Source of the DNA: Dasyornis broadbenti
Lineage: Eukaryota > Chordata > Aves > Passeriformes > Dasyornithidae
NCBI GenBank assembly: GCA_013397935.1
Contig: VZRN01011460.1
Coordinates: 3,954,192 to 4,018,191, forward strand
Reading direction: 5' to 3'
DNA: 64,000 nucleotides
In this document: piece by piece, positions 46,832 through 58,395 of the stretch
Layout of the letters: each line of letters starts with the position of its first letter
How positions within the stretch are numbered: the first letter of the stretch is position 1
The notes under the pieces: generated by a model
The model's database searches: none
Seen by the model: only the letters and a program-made list of their open reading frames with translations
Told to the model about the DNA's origin: nothing
Made by a program: the position numbers and the translations under genes

Positions 46832-49800
46832 CTCTGTGGAAGTCTGACTAGAAGCCAGTTTTTACATCAGTAAAGGATGGGATAACACCTTTCCATAAAG
46901 CAAAGCAACAGACAGCTGCTTTCAGACTACATCATTTATAGAAGTGAAAGCATAGTTGTAATAAATTCATGGTTTTATCTTTTATCCTTCTTGAAGAAGT
47001 TGTTTTTTGCCTGAAATAAACAAACTATTTCTCTTAAAGGAAAGTTGAGGTACAATTAAGGAACATATACAGAAAGAAACATTCCAACAGTGAAATCACT
47101 TTGCTACAGTGAACCCATCTGCAAAATAACTTTGTGTATTACTTCTCTAACCTTTCCACAATAAGGAAAACCCCTAACCCAAGACATCTCCATGGAGAGA
47201 TTTAGGCTTTTTTTTTTAGTGAAATTCTTGAGACACCAACACGTAGGCTCTAGCATCACTCACAACTAAAGGAAAGCCAGTGTATATTTGTAGCGAAATA
47301 GATTTGATACTTGTTATAGAATCTGCTATTCCTATTATTATTTCTCACTGCTTTCAGCATCAAAAACAAGGATCATGCTACTGTTTTATTTTACACCTGA
47401 GCACTTCCTCACAAAATTGTGGTGTTAATTTAAAATAAACTAAAGGAAGGAAACAGCTGCTGGAGCCCTGAAGAAATAAACAGTCCAACACACACAAAGG
47501 AGTTTGCCTCTTTTGCTGTTCTAGTTGGGAACCAGGAGAGGTTGTTATGATCTGGTCTTCCTTAAGGCCTGATGTTTGAAAAAATGACAATGCTTTCTAC
47601 CACCATTATCTGGCTGCACTCCTTTTTTTTGTGGTAGTAGAGGGAACTGAAACTTGGGAGATCTGAAGGTGTTAGGCTTTAAGTCCCTGCTGAGTTGGAT
47701 TCCTCACAAGAGCACAGCAAGGAAATGCCAAGCGAAGGGTTTTCTGTGTTTGACGTTTTTACAGATTGTTATAGAATAGTTTATAAAACATCAAATGATA
47801 AATAATCTTTCATTTCCTCTGTTAGCTGCCTAACCCATGTCTACCTCCTTAAGACATGAGCTACAACAGCTCAGCAGACAGAGCTTGCCTTTTACACATT
47901 CTTGTGGAAAATCGTAGATGGGGATCCTTACACATTTGATATGAGCATACAATTTAGCTGTCTAAGTTCGATCACATTCAGCCTTGTCTGTCTGGATCTA
48001 AGGCTGAGTGCCACAATTTGATTATGGTGCCATTAGCGTTTAAAGATTTTAAGAGACTAAACAGTTGCATATGTATTTTGGCATTCTGTCTAACCGCTCC
48101 TGCTAGTCAGAAGCAAATACTGAAGAAGGCTCCAAATGGATTAGAGACTGTTAGAGCCCATTCTTTAGTATGGAATTCTTATTACAAGGTTATTTAGGGG
48201 CTCTCTTTTGGGGGTATCTCTGGATTAAGGATTTATGGTGCTAGACCAAGGATTTCTTGGTAGGTACTTAGTAGTTACATATATACCATATGTTGCTGTT
48301 TTTGAAGTTTCCCTGCATTTAATAGCATTACTTTTTTAGGTCTTTCCTTAATATTATTTGCAGTAAGGTCAGAGGTCCACAGTCCTAAAGCCTGATCTGA
48401 AGGCACTGCAAATACGATAGTGTCTGAATCCAGTCCTTCTCAGTAAGCCTGTATGAAATAATAACCAATTATCTGGTGAACTTATTCCATAAACAGATGT
48501 GGATTGCAGGAGACAGATCTGACAACATTGAAAGAAGCAATCATAGATCATCTCTTGTCAGAAGGCCCTTGGAAAGATATAAGGGACTTCATGAAATTCA
48601 TGGTGGAATTCCATTTACTCAAATCAGCATGGGATCATGTGAAAGAGTTCAGAAGAGAAAAACCTTACCACTCCTCAGGCTGAAATAAAAACAGTATTCA
48701 GCTTAACAATAAGCATTTCTACCCCCAGCACTTATTGAAAATAAGTTGGTTAATGATGGTCAGATAAGAACACTTCATATTTACCTGTCCACCTACAATG
48801 AAACAGACAAACGGGTGTGTGCATACCCAAAAACTCAGATTCGTATTTCATGTGCATCTGACTACATCTGTCTTTGATAATTTTCTTTTATCAATCATAT
48901 CCTGAGCTGGATATGTCATGCATTACAGTTATGACCCTTAGGTGTTTGACACCATTCTAATAGCAAAGGCCTGATTTCCCCACGTTAAGATACATGTGTT
49001 TTATTTAATGTGCTGGTGGATTTTCACCAGCAGGAGTGTTTTGAAATAATAAAAAAATGCTCGTTCTGCTGAAAAATGCCTTGATTAGAATAGGCAGAAT
49101 CTTAATTTTCACCTGCTTGCCTCTTCTGTCTGGGTAGAGCAGGTGTGAAACACTCCGTAATTGAGCAAGTGGTTACATCTGCTCTCAGAGTCCCAAATGA
49201 AATTATTATAAAGAATTAAAGAATTAATTAACCAATAAGACTGAAAATAGGGCAGAGTGTTTTGCTTCCATGGAGGTTTGATTTTTTTTGATGTTGCTGC
49301 TTAGATCAGTTAAAGATCTTCTGTTACTTCATGATCCCTGCCCATAAGTCCTTTTCAGACACAAACATTTAATTATTAAATTATGGATGTTCTACTGATT
49401 TTTGATAGGCAAATATCATTAGAGATGCTGTTATTGGCAAATCATGGCAGATCTTCCCATGGAGTTCTTTCAGAGAGTATCACTCTATCGCCAGTATTAG
49501 GCTGTGTCAGCTTTGCTGCTGCTGTGAAAAAATTTAAATTAAATTTTAAAAAGCAGAGGAAGATAATGATTTCCAATAAATACTGTGAAATTCACTTCCT
49601 GTGGTAGTAAAGTGCATACAAGTTACTGCCCACTAAAATTTATACATTTGCTGCAATTCACCTTTAAGGAACGCAAGAGGAAAGTTAGTGATTTTGAATA
49701 GTTGATGTGTTTTATTTTATCGTTTGGAAGCATGCCCATTATTCAAGATCACAGAACTCACAAATTGATGATCCAGAGGGAGGCTCTTTTACTATTGCAT

Positions 49801-50642
49801 ATCCTCTGTTGCCTCTATAAATATCTTTTTTTATTATTATTCTGCAGTTTTTAGATTTGTTTTATAGTTCTGGTTATTAATGTTCTACCTCTGACTGTTA
49901 CCAGAATTCATAGCTCTGTTAGAAGTCTGACATGTCTGGGATATTTGCTTGTGTAGGTAGTTTTCTTGCAGTAAACCAATCTGCTGGACAGAGAGGGGAA
50001 TATTCTGTCTTTGATAGTGGGTATATTTCTGATTACAGTTAGTGGGAATACATGGCTTCAAACAAAACCAGCAGCCCCAGAAGTTTAAATTACTGCAAGT
50101 GTAGAGCATGTAAGCTTTTTGTATGTGATTGCATGGCCTAGAAAAAGAACAAGGAAATAGCTACTGCTGTTGATTCCTAGCAGAGAGAGAGGATTTGGCA
50201 TGAAAATCTCATGCTCCCTATTAACTTGTCTGGGAATGTAGAGGATTCTCCAGCCATAGAACAGTGTCTTCAGCTCACCCAAATTGCAACTAAAGGACAT
50301 CAATGTTACCAACAGCATCGACCTTTTTTATTGTTTTTACAATCCCCATAGTTTCTATCCTGAAAATGCTATTGCAATTATATTGAGGTTCCCCTTTCCC
50401 TGCCCTCAGGGTATTTTAGAGCCAAGAAGATACTAAAATCTTAGAAGATGTTATTTTGTATTTTACTTTCATCTTTGGGGTGCAGTGAAATGACAAAAAG
50501 CAATGCTGAAAAAAAGTCAGCAAAACTATGGCAACGAAGACTTTTATTTCTCCAGCAAGACGTAGTAACTTGAGTCTGCAACCTACTGCAAATAGTCTCA
50601 AACAGACCAAAGGATTTGCAGACCTTTAGTGAGTAATTGGAC
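46832..50642. other. Noncoding DNA, no feature seen
   Basis: AT-rich sequence with chance frames of 60-77 codons only. Confidence 0.65.
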
Positions 50643-50661
50643 AGCTGCTAGTGCAGCAGCT
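50643..50661. repeat. Inverted repeat, 7-bp arms, 5-base loop
   Basis: AGCTGCT, loop AGTGC, AGCAGCT; about 50 bases before the long poly(A) tract at 50710. Confidence 0.8.
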
Positions 50662-50709
50662 TGACAGTGAGGCTGGTAAGGAGCTGGTTTACCCACGAAT
50701 GCTACTGCT

Positions 50710-50756
50710 AAAAAAAAAAAAAAAAAAAAAAATTGCCTTTTTTTTTAAAAAAAAAA
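50710..50756. repeat. A23 - TTGCC - T9 - A10 homopolymer cluster
   Basis: Twenty-three A (50710-50732), TTGCC, nine T (50738-50746), then ten A (50747-50756). The A/T runs are complementary and can fold back. A long 3' A run could be a retroposon tail, but the preceding sequence is not a known SINE or mRNA and I found no target duplication. Confidence 0.95.
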
Positions 50757-52232
50757 GGGAATAGTCACCCAGGAGGTTAGATAGCTCTTCCCCTGCAGGT
50801 GTGATTTTCAGAACAGACAGAAGTTCTGAGTTTGTTTAAGGTTATTTCCTCTCCAGGAAATACTCACAGGAGTAAAGGTAGACGGAGAAAATGCACGACT
50901 TGCTTCTTACAACTTGTTTTGTCATTTTAGGGGTGATGAGGATACCTGGGGGAGTTTTGCACCTGTCAGCTACGTTTATAACATACTTTTCAAAGAGAAA
51001 GAAAGACCATCTTTAAAAGGTCTAACATCACATTTAAGACCCTCTGCACACTGGCCTTGTTTTACTTGCCTTCCAGCTCTTTCTCCTCCGTGAGGAAGGA
51101 ATGTATATTTCAACACACATCCCCACAGACAAGCAGGCATGAAAAGGTTGGTTCTTGCGCAAAAAGCTGACAGTATGATCTGGACTTTCTCTCTCATGGG
51201 AGCTTTGCTAGTGACTAGCTGGGCCAGGATTTCACCCTTGGTTGTGTCAGGTTTGGCAAGGATTACTGGCATGAAACTGGTCCTGAGGGAGGAAATCAGA
51301 CTGCTTTTCAGCACAAATGCCCAAATGTCCAATGTGTAAGAAGAAAACTGGAAGAATCATAAGAAAGACTAATGTTTTAGACATGCTCAGCAGGCCTGAT
51401 GATGCTCCCAAGTGAGGCTGTGGAAGCTGACTTGAGGAGCAAGCACGGTATGCCAACACAAGCACTTCACCTCTGTCCCTTGTCAGGTTTCTTTTACAGC
51501 CATCGCAAGGTAGCTATTTCTTCACTCTACAAATCCAAATGAAAGAAGCTTCAAGTGGCCCAGGAGACATTTAAGCTGGTCACTGCAAATTGATTCACAC
51601 AAGTGTCTCTGGTGTGAGGATGTGCTACTTCTTAAGCAGAAAGAGAAGGGGAAATGAAATGAAGAGGTTGTGTGGCTGCTCTCAGGAGAGCGTCAAGCTA
51701 ACAAGAGCAGGTTCGTGTTAATTTAGCTGAGAAAAAAAAGCCTCTCCTCTTTTAATGCTTGAGGATTTGAGATTCCAGCAACAGGTTGGGGAGGTAGGCA
51801 GTAGGAAGGAGTGGCGGGGGGAGACCTCTCTTTCTTAAGCCATTACAGAAGTGTGGAAATAGGTTATGGCAGGTTAAGGAACAAAAATGCATAACTGAAA
51901 GAGAAACACAAAAAAAGGGGAGAACACAAATCTGGGACATCAGCTGGCTCTTTGCTGATTCAAAAGCATCTCTTTTGGGAGAGTAGAGCAGGAAATTGCT
52001 GCTTTGCTCCACAAAATTTAAAAAAACCAAAAGAAAACCCAAAGAAAACCTAAAACCAAAACCCAGAAGAACTGCTCCCACTCTGCTGCAGGACAGATGC
52101 CATGTCCTGTCTTTCGGTAGAGTAACATTAATGTGGAAGCACAGTATACCTTTGGAGTAGTGCTTATTCATGTCAGATAAGACTAGAGCATAGCAAGAGC
52201 TAGCTGCAATTTTCTCTTTATATTGTTGCTTT
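50757..52232. other. Noncoding DNA
   Basis: Contains overlapping minus frames at 50976-51465 and 51752-52171 with no recognised motif, and an A/C-rich run at 52019-52070. Confidence 0.6.
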
Positions 52233-52237
52233 TCGGC

Positions 52238-52913
52238 TGCTAGAAATATGATGCAGACACGGTTAAAAAGGGGTAAAAGGGTTTTACCTCGGTGTTTTAA
52301 TAGGATCTTAGGTGCACAGTTCTTCGCAGGTGGAACACACCAAGATGCACAGCCACTGTATAAAGCATATACAATTTTATGGACCTTGCAAATTAGCGTA
52401 TTTGCCTAAAATCCCCCAATGAGAAACTTAATAAATTAAGTAATTGTCTCTTTAATCTAATCAGCCCCCTTTCCTAAATGAGGCTAGAGCTCAGTTTACA
52501 AAATATGTTTCGGAGAGAAGGCTTCAACCAAGGTTGAAGCCTCGAGTTTTGAGACAGTATAGAGCTCTCTGGCCTCTTTCTGGGTATGTTTGGTCTTTCT
52601 GCCTTGCAGAACTTTATAATTCAGCTAGAATATAAGACTACAAAAATTACAAGTATGTGGGCTAAGGGTACAAAAAGTGTATAAAGGGTACAGAAATATG
52701 AAAAGGATATAAAAAATGTAAAGAAGGGTATATAAAAAGAAAAAGTAAAAATCATGAAGCATCAATGTCAGCCCAAGAAAACGTACTGTAGCCATAATCC
52801 CATGTACAATTTGAATGGTTAGCACTGCCAATGAAAAAAAGCAGTTCCCTGTTGTGTGCTCCCTAGTTCCCCTATCCAGTTCAATGCAAAACCCCTAAGC
52901 AGTCCTGCCAACA
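52238..52913 (-). mobile_element. Probable solo LTR of an endogenous retrovirus
   Basis: On + the block starts TGCTAG and ends GCCAACA, so on minus it runs TGTTGGC to CTAGCA, with the TG/CA ends of an LTR. The flanks TCGGC (52233-52237) and TAGGC (52914-52918) could be a 5-bp target duplication with one change. On minus there is a TATA-like CATAAAATTGTATA (about 52370-52383), then a poly(A)-like TATTAAAA (52295-52302) some 70 bases on, then a short U5 containing AACCGTGTCTGCATCATATT. That order and spacing fit a compact R-U5. No primer-binding site or internal retroviral sequence adjoins. The family is not identified and the upstream boundary is less sure than the U5 end. Confidence 0.5.
52520..52541. 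repeat. Near-perfect palindrome inside the probable LTR
   Basis: GGCTTCAACC (52520-52529), AA, GGTTGAAGCC (52532-52541), followed by a CTCGAG hexamer. The 10-bp arms match exactly. Because it sits in the U3-like part of the probable LTR, it could be a dimeric protein-binding site of that element. Confidence 0.9.
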
Positions 52914-52918
52914 TAGGC

Positions 52919-55900
52919 TTGAAAGCATAACATGTAAATGAGCGACTGTGGGAAGGGACAGAAGGTTAAACCACTCTTTCAAAGTCTTAGAGTGTGTGTG
53001 AAACTGTGGTTCAAGAAAGACATTTTGTAAAGATAAGAGAATATCCACTGAAGAGGTACTTTTTTCTGGACAGCCAGAAATTTCTGATTAAAAGCTGCAT
53101 TTGAGAAATGCTAAACATAACCTTGAAGAAGAGCACTGCTTCATATCTGATATGACAGTTTGTGTGGATTTTTAATGCAATATATCATGTATATGAAATA
53201 ATAATAATAAAAGCATAGGTGATTTTGGGTCCTTCTGCATCCAGGGTTATTGTTATTCTGGTTTGTACTGTCAAGATAAAGCAAAAACAAATGGTTACCC
53301 AAGTGCTGAGTATCCTTGGGAGAGCTAAAGAACAATTTTCTGAAGATGGAGAGTAGGATAGATTGGCATGAGGTAAAAGACACACCTGCTTCCTTTCTTT
53401 TTGTTGATCCAAAGCTTCTGTTGATTCAAGGGATAAAAGAAGTCCCCCGATGAGATGTGCCAAGAGACACTTTTAATCTCTTTTGCTGGGGAACGAGAGA
53501 TTCTACTGCCAATGCATGCAGCATGAACTTCATTCAGTGTTTATTGTGTGAAGAGAGAAGGTGAAGGGGTAGCTTTCCCTGCATCCCTCAGACCTAAATA
53601 GAGGGGTGAGAAATAGAAACCTTAGGAAAAGGACATAGAAGAGATACAGATACAAATTCATAGGATCAAAATAATGCCTACATCTCCGGATCTCAGAAGA
53701 ACCCTTTTTTTAATTTTTACTGTGTTTGATCTCCTGAAGAATGACTGGTTTATTGCAAATTTAACTCAGTGTGGTGAAAAAGCAGCTTTCAAAATGTCAG
53801 CTGATGAAACACTGAATGAAGCAGGGGGCTGGGGCAGCTTCTTCCTAAATTCAGGGCAGAATGAGTTTCAAACACACCAGCTGGAAATTTTTCATATCAC
53901 CTGCCTGGTTATGTAAAGGAAATTAATGGCTTCTTCTGGCTCTCTTCTGTGGAGGACAGTAGCTGCATTTCCTTCAGTTTCCAAGGATATTAACTTGCGT
54001 GCTCATCCGAACAGTCAACTGAAGTTCTGTATGGTAGGAAGGGAAATTCATGCTGAAACTAGATATCTGTTATACATTCAACTCTACTTTCCCTGACTAC
54101 GGCAGGAATCAAAAAACAACAACAAAAAAGCACAGAGCAGTGAGCAAAGAATCTCTTTGAACTAGCACCAAACCCAAAACTCTCCAGGCTGTTTCTCTGA
54201 AGCCATTCTGCCCGCCCTTCTATACCTGTCATACGTATTCTTTGTTTGTCTGGTTTTTGCTTCCTCCCTTTTTCAGCATCTCTGTTCTTGCAGAAGTTTC
54301 TCCTGCAGATACATAAAATTTCCAGCAGAACAAGAAGAGGTGAAGCAGATCTGCTCCTCCTGGGTGCCTGTGCTCCATCTTTGGGGTCTAGAGGTGAAAC
54401 TGCTATGGTATCAACTCCCCATATATGAGGGAAATCAGAGCCACTTGTTTTCTTGCAACTATATTGAAGTGGGTAACTATGATTAGACATTCCCCCAGCT
54501 GCTGGTTTCAAAGGGGTTTAACCAACCATTTAATTACACAATTATTTCACTTTTACCACTTAGGGCTCAAAATGCTGACAATTGCAGAATGAAATCCTGG
54601 TAAAGTCTTGTTGCATTTGACTTTGTCAAACCTCTTGAGTTTTCTGTGGGATGTACGTAACTCTTTGCATTTGGGAGACTGCCCCAAACACTTTATGCTA
54701 GGCAGAAGCAAACAAAGAAGAACAAAACAAAAATTAGTGACCAGAAAAACAACAAACACTTCAAAACATTACATTCAATACATTCTTGGGTGGCTCTGCC
54801 CTTAGAGCTACGCTCCTGGTGGGTCAGCTAAGTCACCTCTTGTGAAAGCAGCCTACCGAGAGATTTGGACATATAATGTCCTCCCTGAATACTTTTCCTA
54901 TAAAGTATTTCACCCATTGTTGTATGAGGCTCCAATGCAGACTTCTGAATGTTACCACATTAGAAGTAGGCCCTCACAGCTGATGAAAAATTAAGCTTAC
55001 TGAAATTTCTGAAATCTCGGTATGTTCCATATACTCCTGTTTGCAAGGTGCTGTTGGACCAGGGCTCTTGTGGTAATTTACATCTGAACGTCCTGTTTTC
55101 TGAGCTGGTTTTATACTTTACACCCAATGGTATTTTCTCTCATCTTTCAAAAAGGCTTTGCAGCCCCAAAATGTCCAGGAGTTTTACAATCATCTTATAA
55201 CTTATAACTTAATCTCCCAAGTTCCTCATTTAGCTGCTCCCTTGAAGTATCATGTCTCAGCTTATATCCTTCCAAATTTGGATGAATGAACAACACTAAA
55301 CATCAGAGAGAGGCAAATACTGTAATGCTTTTATGAATATTCATCTGTATTTTGAAAGGAACTCTGCATTTCCTTGGTTTTAATTTTCATGCCGTAAATT
55401 TTCTCACAAGTAATATCTGTACAGAAATATTTGCCGAAACAGCATATACCATTATAATAGCATCACGTACTACTAGAATGTTAAAATTCAAATGAATAAT
55501 TGATATTCACATCAAAAAACTAAATCAAAGAATTATCCAATTGAGGCAAGAAGGCACGCCTTGTGATCTCTGTGTTAAATTGGATCAGACTGAATTTCTT
55601 CTTTGAAAAGCTGCAATAAGCTGCCTGTGAATGGGCCTAAACTTGAGTTTCACTCAATGTAAATCATTCTGAATGACAAACAGACTTGCAAAAACATGTT
55701 TATAGACAATTTCCAAATGGAAAAGAGGCAAATACATTGAAAAAAGTATTTCCCCTGAAATATTCTCCCAGCTGAGCTCTTAGATAACGTACTGTCAGGC
55801 AATCCAGCATGGTGCTTTCCCTTTGCATTCTCTTGCTCTTAAATTATGCCAATTTGAGGAGCAAAAGACTGTGCTTTGACCCTGGCATGTCAATCTTCTG

Positions 55901-57013
55901 CTTATCTGTGCAGAAAACTACCTCAGAGTCAATGGACTATCCTTATTTAAAGTACTGTCTCACTCCCTGGCCAAAGTGTGGCCATGTAGGGAGTTAAATT
56001 ATCCATGAGCATTCTTGCTTCACCCACTGACCTACATTGCTATGACCATTACCTGAGGCGATGCCTTATTGGTACTTCTGCTCCAGTAAATGAGCATTCC
56101 CAGGGCTAAAATATCCTTTATCAAGACATTACAAGAAAGCAGCATTATGCATTAGAGTGGCCACCAGCAAGAAAAAACCCAGTCTTTTCCTACAGAAGAT
56201 TTTACAAAGTGCTTCCAGTGAGTAGGAAAAAAGGACAATCCCCAGATGAGCCAGCACTGCTTTATTCCTCTCCAGGGAGAGAAGGAGAAAGTCCAGTATA
56301 AGGTGGGGCAAAAGTAAGGTCCAACACAACATGGCACTGCTGGGGTTTGTCTGACTGATTTCTTCAGTCAAAGACAGACAAAGCCTTGCAGGTTGTTCAG
56401 CAGCTTTCTCATGCAGTTTCGACCATTAATACATGCTTACAGACACTGTAATGAAGTTGGTTCATGAGAAGATGCAAAAATAGAAAGGGGTTGTACTGCT
56501 GGAGGTCCTGGGGAGCCCCCCTCCATCTGTCAACTGCAACAGGAGGGTTGGAGTGCAGCCAGCTCGTGCTTGGTCACCCCAAGGCAGACACAATCTAGAA
56601 AAGTCCTCCTGGAGAAAAGAAGGCTGAGGGAGCAGAACTGCAGACCTGTTAGTGAAACAAGGGAAGGGATGCCAGGCTGCTCTGGGCAATCAGGCAAGGC
56701 AGTTCCTTCCCCTACTTGGCAGTGCTAACTGAGAAAGCAGCTGTAAAGGATGGGAATCCTTGTGATGGGATCAAGAAAACTGCATGTGGAAGAGGTCAAA
56801 CTGCCACCAGGTATGGGAATAGGTGAGATGACTCACAGGAGATGATACTACATATGCAGGGAAATACTCAGAATAAGAGGAAAAGCATCCATCAAGCAGC
56901 AAGGGCTTTAAAGACCTATTAGATCATGTTTGGGTTATTTTAAAAATAAGACAACCAAGTAAAAATCCCCTGTTGTACAACAGGAATAATAATCCCAAGG
57001 ATTACAGAATACA
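52919..57013. other. Noncoding DNA
   Basis: A 150-codon minus frame at 54059-54511 has no family motif and is interrupted by low-complexity sequence near 54110. A GC-richer patch at 56480-56700 is unidentified. Confidence 0.6.
53197..53212. repeat. Short (AAT)n microsatellite
   Basis: Four to five ATA/AAT triplets; short, and noted only for completeness. Confidence 0.7.
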
Positions 57014-57081
57014 TAATCCTAACTCTAGTGGCAACTCAGGGCTGATGCTGAAGTTCCCAGCACTACGTGTGACCTAGATGA
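57014..57081 (+). repeat. Diverged direct repeat, copy 1
   Basis: Shares with copy 2 the blocks TAATCCT, GGCAACT, a GATGCTGAAGTTCCCAGCAC core (GGTTGAGGTCCCCAGCAC in copy 2), then ACTACGTGTGACCTAGATGA (ACTATGGGTGGCCCAGATGA). The copies lie about 180 bases apart in the same orientation, with small indels between them. Confidence 0.7.
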
Positions 57082-57194
57082 GAAAGGTGTGGAGAAAACA
57101 ATGTTGATGCAATACCATGCTTCCCCTTGTTGTGGCTTCTAGAGCTCCAGTGTTCTTGGAGTTGTAGCCTCTGCGTCTGCTTGAGCCCTCACCC

Positions 57195-57257
57195 TAATCC
57201 TGAAGGCAACTTGTGGGTGGAGGTTGAGGTCCCCAGCACTATGGGTGGCCCAGATGA
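57195..57257 (+). repeat. Diverged direct repeat, copy 2
   Basis: Second copy of the 57014-57081 unit. Flanking sequences of the two copies do not match, so it looks like a local segmental duplication or two pieces of an unrecognised repeat family, not part of a long satellite. Confidence 0.7.
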
Positions 57258-58343
57258 TTAGCCATCCTGCAGTGTGAGATGGGCTCACTTACAGGCCTTG
57301 AGGTCTGAGAGCAGTTGTTCAAATAATGGGCTGTTTGATCAGATTTCTTACGTTTTTTTACACCATGACCTGTAAATTGATTAAGGAATCTTGTTGTTAT
57401 TTGGCTCACCCCATATCCTTTTTGATGCATAAGTATAGGAATCCTATCATATTCCTTGGCTTTTTTTTTTTACTTTTTTACATTAACCGTACCTTACACG
57501 TAATAGTAACCCTATGTTGAAATTCAGATTCAGGGCTCGTGTCTCTCTTGCCTTTATGTCTGTCCGTGAGCTGTGTGATACCAGGATTGTTCATTTATCA
57601 GTGTCATAACATGTACAAAAATCTGTCTTTGCTGTCACTTCTCTTGTGTTTTTTGTCTCGTAATATTTGAGCTAAGAGGAGAGCAGACAAATAGCAGTAC
57701 AAAAAAATCCTGCAACAAAATCCTGCACTAAAAACTCATAGTACCCTATCATTTTGGGGAGAGACCTTTCAAACATCAGTCTTTGCTTGCTGCATCTTTA
57801 CACGTGCAGAATTGTGAACATCCTCAGCATTCCCAAATGAAGTAATCCAAGAGACTGGTGGCACTTTGCTGCAGCTTTATAAAAATCCCCTTGCAAGTAT
57901 TCAATTCAAGTGTTATTGGGCAGCGTATTCTGGGAATTATTTAATCTTCCTATACAAAGGCAAAGCCCTTTATCAGCTCAGATCCATCCATTATCCATTT
58001 CTCTAAGACAATACCTTTCTACCTAGGTACTGCTTTCCAAAGGCCTGGCCATATTGTATGAAACAATAAACACTGGAGCTATCACTGAAAAGCATCTTTC
58101 CTGGCTTTGCCAGCATTTCTGCTCTGGGGAAATGTGTGCAGACAGGATGCTCCTCCTTTTCCTTCCCACTGATCTCCAAGCCAGCAGCTGTCTGGGGACA
58201 AGGGGCTTCCCTGAGTATTGTGGTTGCTGTTCTGATGGCCTTGGATTGATCCCTCTAAGGGCAAGTAGGATATTTCACAGGTTTTTTTGTCACCATGCAA
58301 ATTCTGGATTATTTCCTCCTCTGCACGAATGTTATTGCAGTTT
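57258..58343. other. Noncoding DNA including the start of the longest open frame
   Basis: The 158-codon + frame at 58054-58530 begins here. It runs through the (AAC)n tract as a KQQQKQQQ-type stretch, has no domain I recognise, and is overlapped by a 101-codon minus frame. I do not call it a gene. Confidence 0.6.
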
Positions 58344-58395
58344 AAAACAACAACAAAAACAACAACAAACCACACACAAAACCCCAAAACCCCTT
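58344..58395. repeat. (AAC)n and A/C-rich tract
   Basis: AACAACAACAAAAACAACAA, then ACCACACACAAAACCCCAAA. It falls in the middle of the longest open frame of the window (58054-58530), which is one reason not to call that frame a gene. Confidence 0.9.

Noticed and set aside
54059..54511. 150-codon minus frame
   Set aside because: No recognisable motif; crosses low-complexity sequence near 54110; no neighbouring coding signal.
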